Shown here: piece after piece, positions 40,095 to 48,469 of the stretch | Numbering within the stretch: position 1 is the first letter of the stretch | How the letters are laid out: the number at the start of each line of letters is the position of its first letter | Assembly (NCBI RefSeq): GCF_020682705.1 | Contig: NZ_JAGTTN010000002.1 | Location: 372,001 to 436,000, forward strand | Direction: 5' to 3' | DNA from: Microbacterium allomyrinae | Lineage (GTDB): Bacteria; Actinomycetota; Actinomycetes; Actinomycetales; Microbacteriaceae | Length of the DNA: 64,000 nt | Program-made: the position numbers and the translations under genes | Notes under the pieces: model-generated | What the model saw: the letters and a program-made list of their open reading frames with translations, nothing else | What the model was told of the DNA's origin: nothing | Databases searched by the model: none

Positions 40095-41519
40095 ATGTTC
40101 AAAGATTCATCCGAGGTGCTGAAGTTCATCAAGGACGAGGACGTGAAGTTCCTCGACATCCGGTTCACGGATCTTCCCGGTGTACAGCAGCACTTCAACA
40201 TCCCCGCTTCGACCGTCGATGAAGAGTTCTTCACCGTCGGCCAGCTTTTCGATGGCTCCTCGATCCGCGGCTTCGCGAACATCCACGAGTCCGACATGCA
40301 GCTGATCCCTGACGTGTCGACTGCATACATCGACCAGTTCCGCGAAGCGAAGACTCTCATCATGATCTTCGACATCTACAACCCGCGCACGGGTGAGATC
40401 TACCACAAGGACCCGCGCCAGGTCGCCAAGAAGGCGGAGAAGTACCTCGCCTCGACCGGCATCGCCGACACCGCCTTCTTCGCCCCCGAGGCGGAGTTCT
40501 ACATCTTCGACGACGTCCGCTACGAAGTGAAGCAGAACTCGAGCTTCTACTCCGTCGACTCCGAAGAGGGCGCCTGGAACACCGGTCGGGTCGAAGAGGG
40601 TGGAAACCTCGGAAACAAGACGCCCTACAAGGGCGGCTACTTCCCCGTCAGCCCGGTCGACAAGACGGCCGACCTCCGCGACGACATCACCCTCAAGCTC
40701 ATCGAAGCCGGCTTCACGCTCGAGCGCTCGCACCACGAGGTGGGCACGGGCGGTCAGCAGGAGATCAACTACCGCTTCGACACGATGGTGCACGCGGCCG
40801 ACGACATCCTGAAGTTCAAGTACATCGTCAAGAACACCTCCGAGCAGTGGGGCAAGACGGCGACGTTCATGCCCAAGCCGCTCTTCGGCGACAACGGCTC
40901 GGGCATGCACGTGCACCAGTCGCTGTGGAGCGAGGGAAAGCCGCTCTTCTACGACGAGACGGGCTACGGCGGGCTCTCCGACGTCGCACGCTGGTACATC
41001 GGCGGTCTGCTCGCGCACGCTCCCGCCGTGCTCGCGTTCACCAACCCGACGGTGAACAGCTACAAGCGTCTGGTCAAGGGCTACGAGGCTCCGGTCAACC
41101 TGGTCTACTCGGCCGGTAACCGCTCTGCCGCCATCCGCATCCCGATCACGGGATCGAACCCCAAGGCGAAGCGCATCGAGTTCCGCGCGCCGGATGCGTC
41201 GGGTAACCCGTACCTCGCGTTCGCTGCACAGCTCATGGCCGGCCTCGACGGCATCAAGAACCGCATCGAGCCGCACGAGCCGGTCGACAAGGACCTGTAC
41301 GAGCTTCCCCCCGAGGAGGCGAAGAACATCCCCCAGGTTCCCAACTCGCTGCTGGACTCGCTGGATGCCCTTGCGGCCGACCACGACTTCCTGCTCGCAG
41401 GTGGCGTCTTTACGCCCGAGCTGATCGAGACCTGGATCGAGTACAAGATCGAGAACGAGATCAAGCCGCTCGCCGCGCGCCCGCACCCGTTCGAGTACGA
41501 GCTGTACTTCGGCGTCTAG
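40095..41519 (+). CDS. glnA: Type I glutamine synthetase, adenylylatable
   Basis: Makes glutamine from glutamate, ammonia and ATP. The protein has 474 residues, typical of GSI-beta. Signatures FDGSSIRGF, the ATP region [16 protein letters not shown] and NRSAAIRIP are present. The adenylylation site is Tyr402 in [11 protein letters not shown]. The last 20 coding bases before the stop are the attL core of an integrated element, which supplies the present TAG stop. Before insertion the gene ended with TGA, now at 56131-56133. A GlnR box and a leader hairpin precede the gene. Confidence 0.96.
   Translation: MFKDSSEVLKFIKDEDVKFLDIRFTDLPGVQQHFNIPASTVDEEFFTVGQLFDGSSIRGFANIHESDMQLIPDVSTAYIDQFREAKTLIMIFDIYNPRTGEIYHKDPRQVAKKAEKYLASTGIADTAFFAPEAEFYIFDDVRYEVKQNSSFYSVDSEEGAWNTGRVEEGGNLGNKTPYKGGYFPVSPVDKTADLRDDITLKLIEAGFTLERSHHEVGTGGQQEINYRFDTMVHAADDILKFKYIVKNTSEQWGKTATFMPKPLFGDNGSGMHVHQSLWSEGKPLFYDETGYGGLSDVARWYIGGLLAHAPAVLAFTNPTVNSYKRLVKGYEAPVNLVYSAGNRSAAIRIPITGSNPKAKRIEFRAPDASGNPYLAFAAQLMAGLDGIKNRIEPHEPVDKDLYELPPEEAKNIPQVPNSLLDSLDALAADHDFLLAGGVFTPELIETWIEYKIENEIKPLAARPHPFEYELYFGV
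41498..41517 (+). repeat. attL core (20-bp direct repeat)
   Basis: CGAGCTGTACTTCGGCGTCT occurs here, inside the 3' end of glnA, and again at 56113. The copies bracket the integrase-bearing element, so they are the attachment core. Confidence 0.9.
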
Positions 41520-41556
41520 CCTTCTGGCGCGGGATTCCGCGGGTTGAGCGGCCTCT

Positions 41557-41577
41557 AGTCCGCGTTTAGTCCGCAGA
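41557..41577 (+). repeat. Integrase arm-type repeats, left end
   Basis: AGTCCGCG at 41557 and AGTCCGCAGA at 41568 are spaced 11 bp apart, one helical turn. The same motif occurs three times at the right end, so they are likely arm-binding sites of the integrase. Confidence 0.55.
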
Positions 41578-42648
41578 ATCTGACGAAGAGCCCTCCGAGT
41601 CCGCGCTCGGGGGGCTCTTTCGCGCGCCCAGCACGGCCGCGACGGCGGCGCGCGACGTGTCGTCAGTGTCCGGCCACAGATGCCCGTACGTATTGAGCGT
41701 GACCGTCGCGGAGGCGTGCCGCATCCGGGCCTGCACGACCTTCACGTCGAGGCCTGCCGCGATCAGCATCGACGCGAAGTAGTGCCGCAGATCGTGGATC
41801 CGAAACCCCGGCGGGAGACCCTTCACCTTGACGCGGGCTTCGTCCCAGACGCGGTTCAGTTGGTAGGCGGTCACTCCGCGGCCGAACACTCCGGGCACCA
41901 CCTTCCGGGTGCCGACGTTCTGGCGCAGCATCTTCGCGAGCTCGAGCGGGATCGGGATCGACGTTCCCGAGAGGTCGCTCTTGAGGTCCTCGTCGTCGTG
42001 CTGCACCTCGGGCGTGATGACGCCGGACTCCCAGTCGACGTCGTCGATGTCGAGCGCGGACATCTCGCCGGCGCGCAGACCCGCGAACGCTCCGAGGAGC
42101 ACCACGTTCCGGTATCCGGGTTTCAGGGCGTCGTGCAGTGCCCACACCTGCTCCGTGGTGGCCACGTACGGCTTCTGCTTCGGAGCAGGCGGTGACGTGC
42201 GCCTGGAGCAAGGGTTCTTGACCAGCACGCCGTCGTGCACGGCATCCGAGAGAATCTGGCTCAGGCGACGGTGCAGGGCGTAAACGTAGCTGGGCGCATA
42301 GGTCTTCTGAAGCTCCGCGGTCCACGCCTTCACATCGGACGGGCGGATCGTGCGCAGCTGACGGCTACCGAACTTCGCGCGAATGAGCTTCGCGTGAACC
42401 TCCGCCGCTCGGAGCGTCCGGGGCTTGTTCGACGCGTACCCGGCGAGCCAGGTATCGAGCCACTCCCCCGCCGTCATCTTCGACGTCGTCGGGTTCACCC
42501 ACGTGCCGGCCTGCATCGCCGCCGTGGCCTCGTCAAGCCACGTCTGCGCATCCCGCTTCAGATTCGCGTGCTTCGCGTACTCCTGGCCGTCTGGCCCCCG
42601 GTAGCGGGCGCGCCACTTCCCATCAGGGCGCTGCTTGATGCTCGCCAT
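41566..42648 (-). CDS. int: Tyrosine-type phage integrase
   Basis: A 360-residue tyrosine recombinase. An arm-binding N-terminal region (residues 1-60, SIKQRPDGKWRARYRGPDGQ) and a core-binding SAM-like domain (65-145) precede the catalytic domain with Arg in GLRAGEMSAL, HDLRHYFAS, and the His/Tyr block in RHASATVTLNTYGHL. It lies at the left end of the element and acts on the adjoining core site. The ATG at 42648 gives the usual N-terminus. It overlaps the repressor gene by 26 bp. The C-terminal Ser-rich codons form a hairpin that may terminate glnA. Confidence 0.93.
   Translation of the reverse strand: MASIKQRPDGKWRARYRGPDGQEYAKHANLKRDAQTWLDEATAAMQAGTWVNPTTSKMTAGEWLDTWLAGYASNKPRTLRAAEVHAKLIRAKFGSRQLRTIRPSDVKAWTAELQKTYAPSYVYALHRRLSQILSDAVHDGVLVKNPCSRRTSPPAPKQKPYVATTEQVWALHDALKPGYRNVVLLGAFAGLRAGEMSALDIDDVDWESGVITPEVQHDDEDLKSDLSGTSIPIPLELAKMLRQNVGTRKVVPGVFGRGVTAYQLNRVWDEARVKVKGLPPGFRIHDLRHYFASMLIAAGLDVKVVQARMRHASATVTLNTYGHLWPDTDDTSRAAVAAVLGARKSPPSADSEGSSSDSAD
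41586..41619 (+). terminator. Hairpin after attL that may terminate glnA
   Basis: An imperfect stem of about 14 bp (41586-41599 with 41606-41619) is followed by TCGCG on the plus strand, 66 bp after the glnA stop. It lies inside the integrase 3' coding end and would replace the terminator now displaced to 56153. Confidence 0.5.
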
Positions 42649-43357
42649 CAGCGTGCGTTCTCTCCGGCTGGGCGTCCTCAATGCTTGGCAATAGTCCCTT
42701 GGTCGACCGCGGGTCGGGCTGCTTCTCCCCCGTCAACTCCTGGAGCGCGAGCGCAAGCGACAGGTAGTTCGCCACAGCGGCATCGTGGTCTCGAAACATT
42801 TCGTCGATCTCGACTGCGCGAGTCTCGTCCCTGCGTGCCACCGCTTCGCGCAAATCCAGACCCACCCGCCAGCCGAATGACTCGCCAGAGTCCAACGCGC
42901 TCGCGATCTCGGGCAACCGGTCGCCAAACCCCCACGCTCTCGCGGTGTCGACTATCTTCTGGCGAATCGTGTCAACGCGTGCGTCCGCTCCGTAGAGCGA
43001 TACGGCTGTCCTCAATACCGCCGTCGCACGTGCCGACGCGCCTGTCGACATTGAGGATGACGCCCCCCGAAACATCTGCGTGAGCTTCCCGACGCTGTAT
43101 GCCCACTTGCCCACGACGTGGTGGGAGAAGGGGCGATCCACCGGGAGCATAAGTACGAGTGGAGGCACATCGAGCGCTTGGCTTAGCGCGATCACCTCCG
43201 AAACGGTGATGTCGGTGCGCCGGTTGTTCTCGATATTTGCGATGACGGATCGCGTGAGTCCTGCCCGCTCTGCGAGTTCATGGGCGCTGAACCCCGCGAG
43301 TTTGCGATAGCGCGCCAAGCGCTTCCCGATCGTCTCCTCGGAGCCTTCATGTGCCAT
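42623..43357 (-). CDS. XRE-family repressor-like regulator
   Basis: A 244-residue protein with an N-terminal helix-turn-helix (about residues 8-63: RYRKLAGFSAHELAERAGLT and VIANIENNRRTDITVSEV). The C-terminal 170 residues are not recognised and may serve dimerisation or signalling. It lies between the integrase and the divergent excisionase-like gene, the usual place of a phage or satellite master repressor. It overlaps int by 26 bp. Confidence 0.8.
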   Translation of the reverse strand: MAHEGSEETIGKRLARYRKLAGFSAHELAERAGLTRSVIANIENNRRTDITVSEVIALSQALDVPPLVLMLPVDRPFSHHVVGKWAYSVGKLTQMFRGASSSMSTGASARATAVLRTAVSLYGADARVDTIRQKIVDTARAWGFGDRLPEIASALDSGESFGWRVGLDLREAVARRDETRAVEIDEMFRDHDAAVANYLSLALALQELTGEKQPDPRSTKGLLPSIEDAQPERTHADGEHQAAP

Positions 43358-43400
43358 AGAGACACACTAGCGCGGCGGTTGCGCTCGTCGGGAGCAATCG

Positions 43401-43425
43401 GGCATACTGTGTTGTGAAAGCACAG
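43401..43425. promoter_or_regulatory. Divergent control region of the element
   Basis: A -10-like CATACT (43403-43408) overlaps an inverted repeat CTGTG-N9-CACAG (43407-43425) between the divergent repressor and excisionase genes. It is a candidate operator for the repressor; support is positional only. Confidence 0.3.
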
Positions 43426-43484
43426 ATCAACGCAGTGTGGCCCGAATCGACACGAATCTGGCCGTGGCATGGAGGGAGCAAGTG

Positions 43485-43676
43485 ATGCAGGATAACGACG
43501 CACCAGATCTGTTGTTCGTCGATGAGGTGGCAGCCAAGCTGCGCCGTTCGGTGGACGCGGTCCGATGGCTCATCAACACGAAGCAGCTCAAGGCAGCCAA
43601 GCTCGGGGGTCGCGTGGTCGTCCGGCGCGCCGACCTCGAAGCGTTCATCGACGCCGCGTTCGCGGAGGTGTCGTGA
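43485..43676 (+). CDS. Excisionase-like helix-turn-helix protein
   Basis: A 63-residue MerR-like winged-helix protein: LLFVDEVAAKLRRSVDAVRW followed by KLGGRVVVRRADLEAFID, typical of excisionase-family DNA-binding proteins. The ATG at 43485 has GGAGGGAG 9-16 bp upstream and is preferred over a GTG 48 bp earlier. It starts the rightward operon, with GTGA overlap to the next gene. Confidence 0.8.
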   Translation: MQDNDAPDLLFVDEVAAKLRRSVDAVRWLINTKQLKAAKLGGRVVVRRADLEAFIDAAFAEVS

Positions 43677-44002
43677 GCACCCGTGCACGCCCTGCTGTCC
43701 TCGACGGTCTCTCGGTGGAGGCGGACGCGTCGATCGACGCGGAGACGAAGGCGAAGGTCGAGGTCGTCGTGCTCGACATCCTCCGTGTGGCGGGGGCGTC
43801 GACGGATGACGTGATCGTCGCGCTGTACGAGTCCCGTGTGGAGCACTTCCCCGGAGTGCCGCGCGTGACCCCTCAGCGGGTCCGTACCGCACGCGCAGCG
43901 TGCGTGCGGCGAGGGCTTGTCGGAGCACATCCGACTCCCGGCACGTCGCGGGTCGGCAATCGCGCCACCCGCTGGCAGCTGACCGTGAGGAAGGACGCCT
44001 GA
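43673..44002 (+). CDS. Small protein of unknown function, possible winged helix
   Basis: A 109-residue protein. A helical segment VVVLDILRVAGASTDDVIVA is followed by VPRVTPQRVRTARAACVRRG and a basic C-terminus ending in RATRWQLT, which suggests a winged-helix DNA-binding fold. No family was recognised. The GTG start overlaps the excisionase stop, and the stop overlaps the next ATG (TGATG). Confidence 0.6.
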   Translation: MSTRARPAVLDGLSVEADASIDAETKAKVEVVVLDILRVAGASTDDVIVALYESRVEHFPGVPRVTPQRVRTARAACVRRGLVGAHPTPGTSRVGNRATRWQLTVRKDA

Positions 44003-44196
44003 TGGTGAACGATCCGACGGCGCGGCGCGCGGAGAAGTCCGTGGCCGCTGCCGCGATGACCGACACGATCGCGATCAATGGCGGCGAGCCCTTGAGGGTC
44101 TCACGGGCAACCTCGAAGGCGATCACGAGCCAGTTGGACATCCAGTACAGCCCGAGCGCCGGCGAGTACTTCGCGACCCTCAAGGCCGACCAGTGA
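44002..44196 (+). CDS. Small element protein of unknown function
   Basis: A 64-residue protein with no recognised motif and no hydrophobic helix. It is supported by tight coupling: its ATG shares a base with the previous stop, and its stop overlaps the next GTG. It is probably an early gene of the element. Confidence 0.5.
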   Translation: MVNDPTARRAEKSVAAAAMTDTIAINGGEPLRVSRATSKAITSQLDIQYSPSAGEYFATLKADQ

Positions 44197-45110
44197 CGCG
44201 CCGAGCACACGACGCGCATATCCGTGAGCAGACGTTCGCGGTCGAGAGCTGCGCGTACTGCGCAGATGAGAAGAATGCCCCCGGTTCGGCGGCCACCGAG
44301 CCCGAGGGCGAAGATCCCACCCTTGAAGGAGAAATCATGTCCATCATCGCAGACACGAGCCCGATCGTCGACGAAGTCGCGCAGGAGGTCGCTCACTGCT
44401 TGCGCGAGCTCGAGGCGGGTGCCTTCCAGATCGTCGTGACGGGCGGCCCGTTGTTCATGGAGGCGGAGGAACGGGTCGACCTGTTCCGAGACCTTCGCAT
44501 CGACGAGGACCAGGCGCGCCTCGACATCGAGAACGGAAAATCGCACTGGTTTGCCGACTTCTATCGACCGGATGGCACCCGTGTGGGGCGCGAGCGCACT
44601 GACGAGGGCTGGTTTGACCGGGAACTCGCATCGATCCGTCGCATCGATATGACCACGCAGAACGGCCTCGCCCGGACCACATCCGGCTACCTCATGGTCT
44701 CGCGCGGCTCTTGGATCCCGCGTGAGATCGTCGATATCCCGGAAGGCCGAGCCCTACGTTCGATCACCGTACGGAGCCATACCGCCCAGGTCTTCGCAGC
44801 CGCGGCCGCGGCAGAAGCCGCGTTCATCGCGGCGAACCCCGCCATCACTGCAGCCAAGCCCGCATGGGCGGATCATGTGGAGATCTTCGACATCGACCCT
44901 GCCCCGACCGAGGGCGTCTTGGTGACGTACGTGCTCGAGAACGCGAGCGCGCGCGTCTCCATTCACGGCGTGTACCTCGACGGCACCATCATGATCGAAG
45001 ACCCCCGACCGTACTTCGCTCTCGAGCACGAGGCCGAGGGCACTGCATCCGCGCGCGAGGCGATCGCACTCATGCAGGAGCTCGTCGACGCCGTGGAGGC
45101 GGCACTGTGA
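44193..45110 (+). CDS. Element protein of unknown function, possible internal start
   Basis: A 305-residue protein from the GTG at 44193 (GTGA overlap with the previous gene). The first 48 residues contain CAYC and an acidic stretch. An in-frame ATG at 44337 has a strong GAAGGAGAAATC in front and would give a 257-residue product starting MSIIADTSPIVDEV, so one or both forms may be made. The rest is acidic, with a helical middle rich in Ala. No family was recognised. Confidence 0.55.
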   Translation: MTRRAHDAHIREQTFAVESCAYCADEKNAPGSAATEPEGEDPTLEGEIMSIIADTSPIVDEVAQEVAHCLRELEAGAFQIVVTGGPLFMEAEERVDLFRDLRIDEDQARLDIENGKSHWFADFYRPDGTRVGRERTDEGWFDRELASIRRIDMTTQNGLARTTSGYLMVSRGSWIPREIVDIPEGRALRSITVRSHTAQVFAAAAAAEAAFIAANPAITAAKPAWADHVEIFDIDPAPTEGVLVTYVLENASARVSIHGVYLDGTIMIEDPRPYFALEHEAEGTASAREAIALMQELVDAVEAAL

Positions 45111-45514
45111 CCGTCGTCGACGCCCGGTTTGCTGGCGGCCAGATCGCCGTCCAACGCGGCGAGCTTGACGGCCAGCCCGTGGTCGACCTCGTGCTCCCCG
45201 GCGCGCAACGCATCCCGCTGCGCCTGCACGAGGCCGATAACCTCGCGAACGCGCTTCTCGAACGTGGAGAGTACACAGAGGAGGGCACCAACCGTCGTGA
45301 GGCCGCCGAGAACGTCGTGCTCGGCCGCGATGCCGGGACGCTCAACCCGAGCCACGTGCTGTTCGTCAACACGTACCCGTTGGAACTGGACCAGCCCGCG
45401 GCTCTCGCCTTCGCGTCTCGACTGATCGAGCTCGCCGCCCAGCTGCCCGCCCCGCCCCGGATCCTGCGCCGCCGTACCGACGTCGATGCACATCTGACCC
45501 TCGGGGATGTGTGA
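45107..45514 (+). CDS. Element protein of unknown function
   Basis: A 135-residue protein beginning VTVVDARFAGGQIAVQRG, mostly beta-rich in its first half and helical near the end (LAFASRLIELAAQLPAP). I recognise no family. The GTG start overlaps the preceding stop as GTGA, and the stop overlaps a possible upstream GTG of the next gene. Confidence 0.55.
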   Translation: MTVVDARFAGGQIAVQRGELDGQPVVDLVLPGAQRIPLRLHEADNLANALLERGEYTEEGTNRREAAENVVLGRDAGTLNPSHVLFVNTYPLELDQPAALAFASRLIELAAQLPAPPRILRRRTDVDAHLTLGDV

Positions 45515-45588
45515 CGACGAACACCAGCATCCTGACCCGCCGGAGCGCTCACTCCCGCGGGTCAGGATCGCGTTCGGAAGGAGCCCGT

Positions 45589-46266
45589 ATGGGCGCTAAT
45601 CTCGTCGGCCGAACGTTCAGCTATCGAGCGCACGTGCCTGTGCTCAGCCAGACCGAGTTCGACCTCCTCGTGTACATGTCGCTGACCGCGCTCGACAACG
45701 ACACTCCCCCGCTCTACTTCGACTCTCGCGAGTCCTCAGCGCTCGCGCTCGGCCGTATCGTTCCCGACGCTGTCGCACCCGACGACCCCAGATGCGACGA
45801 GGTCGATCGTGAGCGCACGGCGGCATTCCAGCGCGTCAAGGTCGCGATCCAGGGCCTCGTCGCGTTGGGCGCGATCGAGCGCGTCAGGCAGGGCGGGAAC
45901 GGGCACCGAGCCGAGTTCGCGATCGTCCTCAACGTGCCCGTCTCGCAGACCACAGACGAGTACCGAAAGCGACTCCGAAAGCCCCGGCGAGCCGCTCCGC
46001 GCAGGGGTACGGCTGACGTACCCCTGACCCCTGTGGATAACCCCGGGGTCAGGACCACTCACCGACCCCCCAGGGGTACGTCGAACGACTCTCTCAGGGG
46101 TACGTCCGACGTACCTGTTGGGGTACGCCCGGCGTACCCCTCAGCGGTACGCCCGACGTACCCCTTAGAAGGAACCACAGAGGAATACCAGGAACACAAG
46201 AGGAAGAACATCACCAACGCAAGCACCTCACCAGAGCCTGTGGACAATTCGCAAAGGGCATCATGA
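45589..46266 (+). CDS. Replication initiator-like protein with iterons in its gene
   Basis: A 225-residue protein. Residues 1-115 look like a winged-helix domain (VPVLSQTEFDLLVYMSLTAL and VKVAIQGLVALGAIERVRQG). A disordered Arg/Pro-rich linker follows, encoded by palindromic repeats, and then a short polar tail. This plan matches lambda O, whose gene contains the phage origin; the homology itself is not demonstrated. The ATG at 45589 has GGAAGGAG upstream. The stop overlaps the HNH gene as ATGA. Confidence 0.6.
   Translation: MGANLVGRTFSYRAHVPVLSQTEFDLLVYMSLTALDNDTPPLYFDSRESSALALGRIVPDAVAPDDPRCDEVDRERTAAFQRVKVAIQGLVALGAIERVRQGGNGHRAEFAIVLNVPVSQTTDEYRKRLRKPRRAAPRRGTADVPLTPVDNPGVRTTHRPPRGTSNDSLRGTSDVPVGVRPAYPSAVRPTYPLEGTTEEYQEHKRKNITNASTSPEPVDNSQRAS
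46003..46164. repeat. Iteron-like palindromic repeats (candidate origin)
   Basis: The core GGTACG recurs at 46006, 46075, 46099, 46122 and 46146. The last four are spaced 24, 23 and 24 bp, and four of the five units are palindromes closing with CGTACC. The 23-bp step breaks codon phase, so selection appears to act on DNA. An AT-richer stretch follows at 46166-46240. Confidence 0.6.
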
Positions 46267-46559
46267 CCAGTCACCACAAGCACCCGACGTACGTCCGAAA
46301 CGCCCGCATCATCCGGACCGCGACGAACCAGCGACTGAAGTCCGGGATCGCCGTGCAGTGCATCGGATGCGGCGGGCCGATCACCCCCGAGCAACGCTTC
46401 GACGTCGGCCACCGCATCGACGCCAGCCGAGGCGGATCCCATGACCTCGACAACCTCGGCCCGCAGCACCGTCGGGAGAACCGTTCAGCGGGCGGCCGCA
46501 TCGGCGCACTGCACACCAACGCCCAGTCCCGACGAGCGAGAGGCCTCCCGACATGGTGA
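46263..46559 (+). CDS. HNH endonuclease
   Basis: A 98-residue HNH nuclease. A zinc pair CIGC precedes FDVGHRIDASRGG, and LDNLGPQHRREN supplies the last HNH residues. HNH proteins beside large terminase genes are needed for DNA packaging in many cos phages and related satellites. The start overlaps the replication gene (ATGA), and the stop overlaps terminase by 7 bp. Confidence 0.85.
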   Translation: MTSHHKHPTYVRNARIIRTATNQRLKSGIAVQCIGCGGPITPEQRFDVGHRIDASRGGSHDLDNLGPQHRRENRSAGGRIGALHTNAQSRRARGLPTW

Positions 46560-48235
46560 CGAACCGATGCGACCAGCCGAACAAGACCGGCGGCACATGC
46601 CGACGCCGCACCCGTGACGGTGCGCCCTGCCACCAGCACCGCAACGCTGAGCGCCGCGATGACGCGACAGCATCCGCGACAACGACCCCGACCCCCGCTT
46701 CTTTGAGAGGGCCTTCACAACCCCCGGGCATGGCCCTCACAGGCGACTTTTTGTTCGGCGAGGAGGGCTGGCTCGCGCTGCGCACCGAAGCGCTCACGCC
46801 GTTGCACGTGTCGGAGCTCGTGACGACCGAGCGGGACCGACGCGAGTTCCTCCGCGGCGCGACGATGCTGCGGTTCTTCGGCGAGCGGGCGATGACGGGC
46901 CGGGCACCTCGGCCGCAGCAGCTCGTCGTGGTCGATGCGCTCGCCGCGGGTCGGCAGCGGAACGCGTGCCTGTTGCCGCGCCGGTCTTCGAAGTCGACGA
47001 CGCTGATCGCGATCGGGCTAGGGCGGGCAGAGTCGCGGGAGGACTACCGTGTCGGGATCCTCACGCTGACGACGGGCAAGGCTGGACGGTCCCGTTTCCT
47101 GAAGGACGTGGTGCCGGCGCTCGAGCGGTCCGCGGTGCCGTGCAAGGTCATCAAGTCCGCAGGGCAGGAGCGGGTCGAGTTCCCCGGCTCGGGCGGGATC
47201 GTGCAGTGGCTGTCGTCGATCGAGGATCTCCGTGGTGAGGCGTTCGACCTGATCATCCTCGACGAGGCGGGCGAGGCGGACCCGCAGAAGGTGGAGGACA
47301 CGCTCGCCGCGGCGATGCCGACGCTCGACACCCGCCGGGACGCGCAGGTCGTCGTCGCCGGGACGGCGGGGAAGTACCGCACCGGGAACATGCTGTGGGA
47401 GTGGCTCGAACTCGGCAGGGCGGGCCGCGCAGGAATCGTGGAGTACGCGATGCCCGACCGGGTACAGGACGAGGACCTGTCGACGTGGGAGGCGATCGAG
47501 CCGCTCGTGCTCGCATCCCACCCCGGCATCGGGACGCTCACGACCGCCGAGGTCATCCACGAGCGCTACGAGACGCTGCCGCGCCTGGTGTTCATCGCGG
47601 AGTATGGCGGGATATTCGGCGACGAGGGCGGCACGGTGTCGCTGTTCGACGCGCTCAAGTGGGCGCGCACCGGTGTTGACGGGGACCCGGCGAGGGTGCC
47701 ACTGCCGGAGCGGTGGTCGCTGTCGTTCGCCCCGCACCCGGACCAGCTGTGCGTGTCGATCATGGCCGGGTGGCGCGACGACGAGGGCCGTGCGGTGGGG
47801 ATGCTGCTGGACCGCATCACCGGGATTGATGACGCCGCGCCCGCGCTGCTGCGGCTGGCGCGGAAGTACAAGGTCCCGATCGTGCATGACGCCGGCTCGC
47901 AGGTGGCCGCGCTGATCGTGTCGAAGCTGATGCAGAAGAACCCTCGCCCCCGCGTCGAGGCGTACCACTTCGTCGACGTGAAGAAGGCCGCGTCGCTGAT
48001 CGTGGACGAGGTCGACCGGGAGAACGTCGTGCACTGGTCCCGGCAACTTGAGCTCAACGAGGCCGTGCACAAGGCCGTGAAACGCAAGGCCGGTGACCGC
48101 GGATGGCTGGTCGGCCGGGACCCGAAGAAGCCGGATGACGATGTGACAGGAGTCGAAGCATGGGCGTTGGCGTTGCTGCACTACGACAGCACGAAACCGA
48201 AGCGGCGCATGAAGGCCGTGGTCGCGGCAGCATGA
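46553..48235 (+). CDS. terL: Phage terminase large subunit
   Basis: A 560-residue packaging motor. A Walker A variant is seen in LLPRRSSKSTT (about 139-149) and Walker B in FDLIILDEAGE (about 228-238). The C-terminal nuclease domain contains IVHDAGSQVAALIV. The first 30 residues carry a Cys/His cluster (CDQPNKTGGTCRRR and APCHQHR) typical of small actinophage zinc fingers and not of terminases. No small terminase was recognised nearby. Confidence 0.9.
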   Translation: MVTNRCDQPNKTGGTCRRRTRDGAPCHQHRNAERRDDATASATTTPTPASLRGPSQPPGMALTGDFLFGEEGWLALRTEALTPLHVSELVTTERDRREFLRGATMLRFFGERAMTGRAPRPQQLVVVDALAAGRQRNACLLPRRSSKSTTLIAIGLGRAESREDYRVGILTLTTGKAGRSRFLKDVVPALERSAVPCKVIKSAGQERVEFPGSGGIVQWLSSIEDLRGEAFDLIILDEAGEADPQKVEDTLAAAMPTLDTRRDAQVVVAGTAGKYRTGNMLWEWLELGRAGRAGIVEYAMPDRVQDEDLSTWEAIEPLVLASHPGIGTLTTAEVIHERYETLPRLVFIAEYGGIFGDEGGTVSLFDALKWARTGVDGDPARVPLPERWSLSFAPHPDQLCVSIMAGWRDDEGRAVGMLLDRITGIDDAAPALLRLARKYKVPIVHDAGSQVAALIVSKLMQKNPRPRVEAYHFVDVKKAASLIVDEVDRENVVHWSRQLELNEAVHKAVKRKAGDRGWLVGRDPKKPDDDVTGVEAWALALLHYDSTKPKRRMKAVVAAA

Positions 48236-48423
48236 CCAGCCGCATCCGTCTCGACGCGACGAAGATCAGCGTCGTCGTGACGTGCACGGACTGCCCGCAC
48301 TGGTCGGCGTTCCGGTTCACGAAGCGCGACGCGTGGCAGGCGGCCAGGGCGCACGAGAAGCGCGCGCACCCGGGCGCGACGCAGGCGACATCGAACCTCG
48401 CGAAACACGCCGACACGCCGTAG
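48232..48423 (+). CDS. C2H2-like zinc-finger small protein
   Basis: A 63-residue protein with CTDCPHWSAF and, 17 residues on, AHEKRAHPG, giving a Cys2-His2 arrangement. Its ATG overlaps the terminase stop. Function unknown; it might assist DNA recognition in packaging, but that is a guess. Confidence 0.65.
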   Translation: MTSRIRLDATKISVVVTCTDCPHWSAFRFTKRDAWQAARAHEKRAHPGATQATSNLAKHADTP

Positions 48424-48469
48424 CTGCTCCGCGCTTTCAGCGCGCATAAGCCGGACTGACGCTTCGTAT

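Noticed and set aside
46003..46164. A CRISPR array at the repeated GGTACG units
   Set aside because: Units are short palindromes spaced 23-24 bp within a coding region, with no long identical repeats or spacers and no cas genes nearby.
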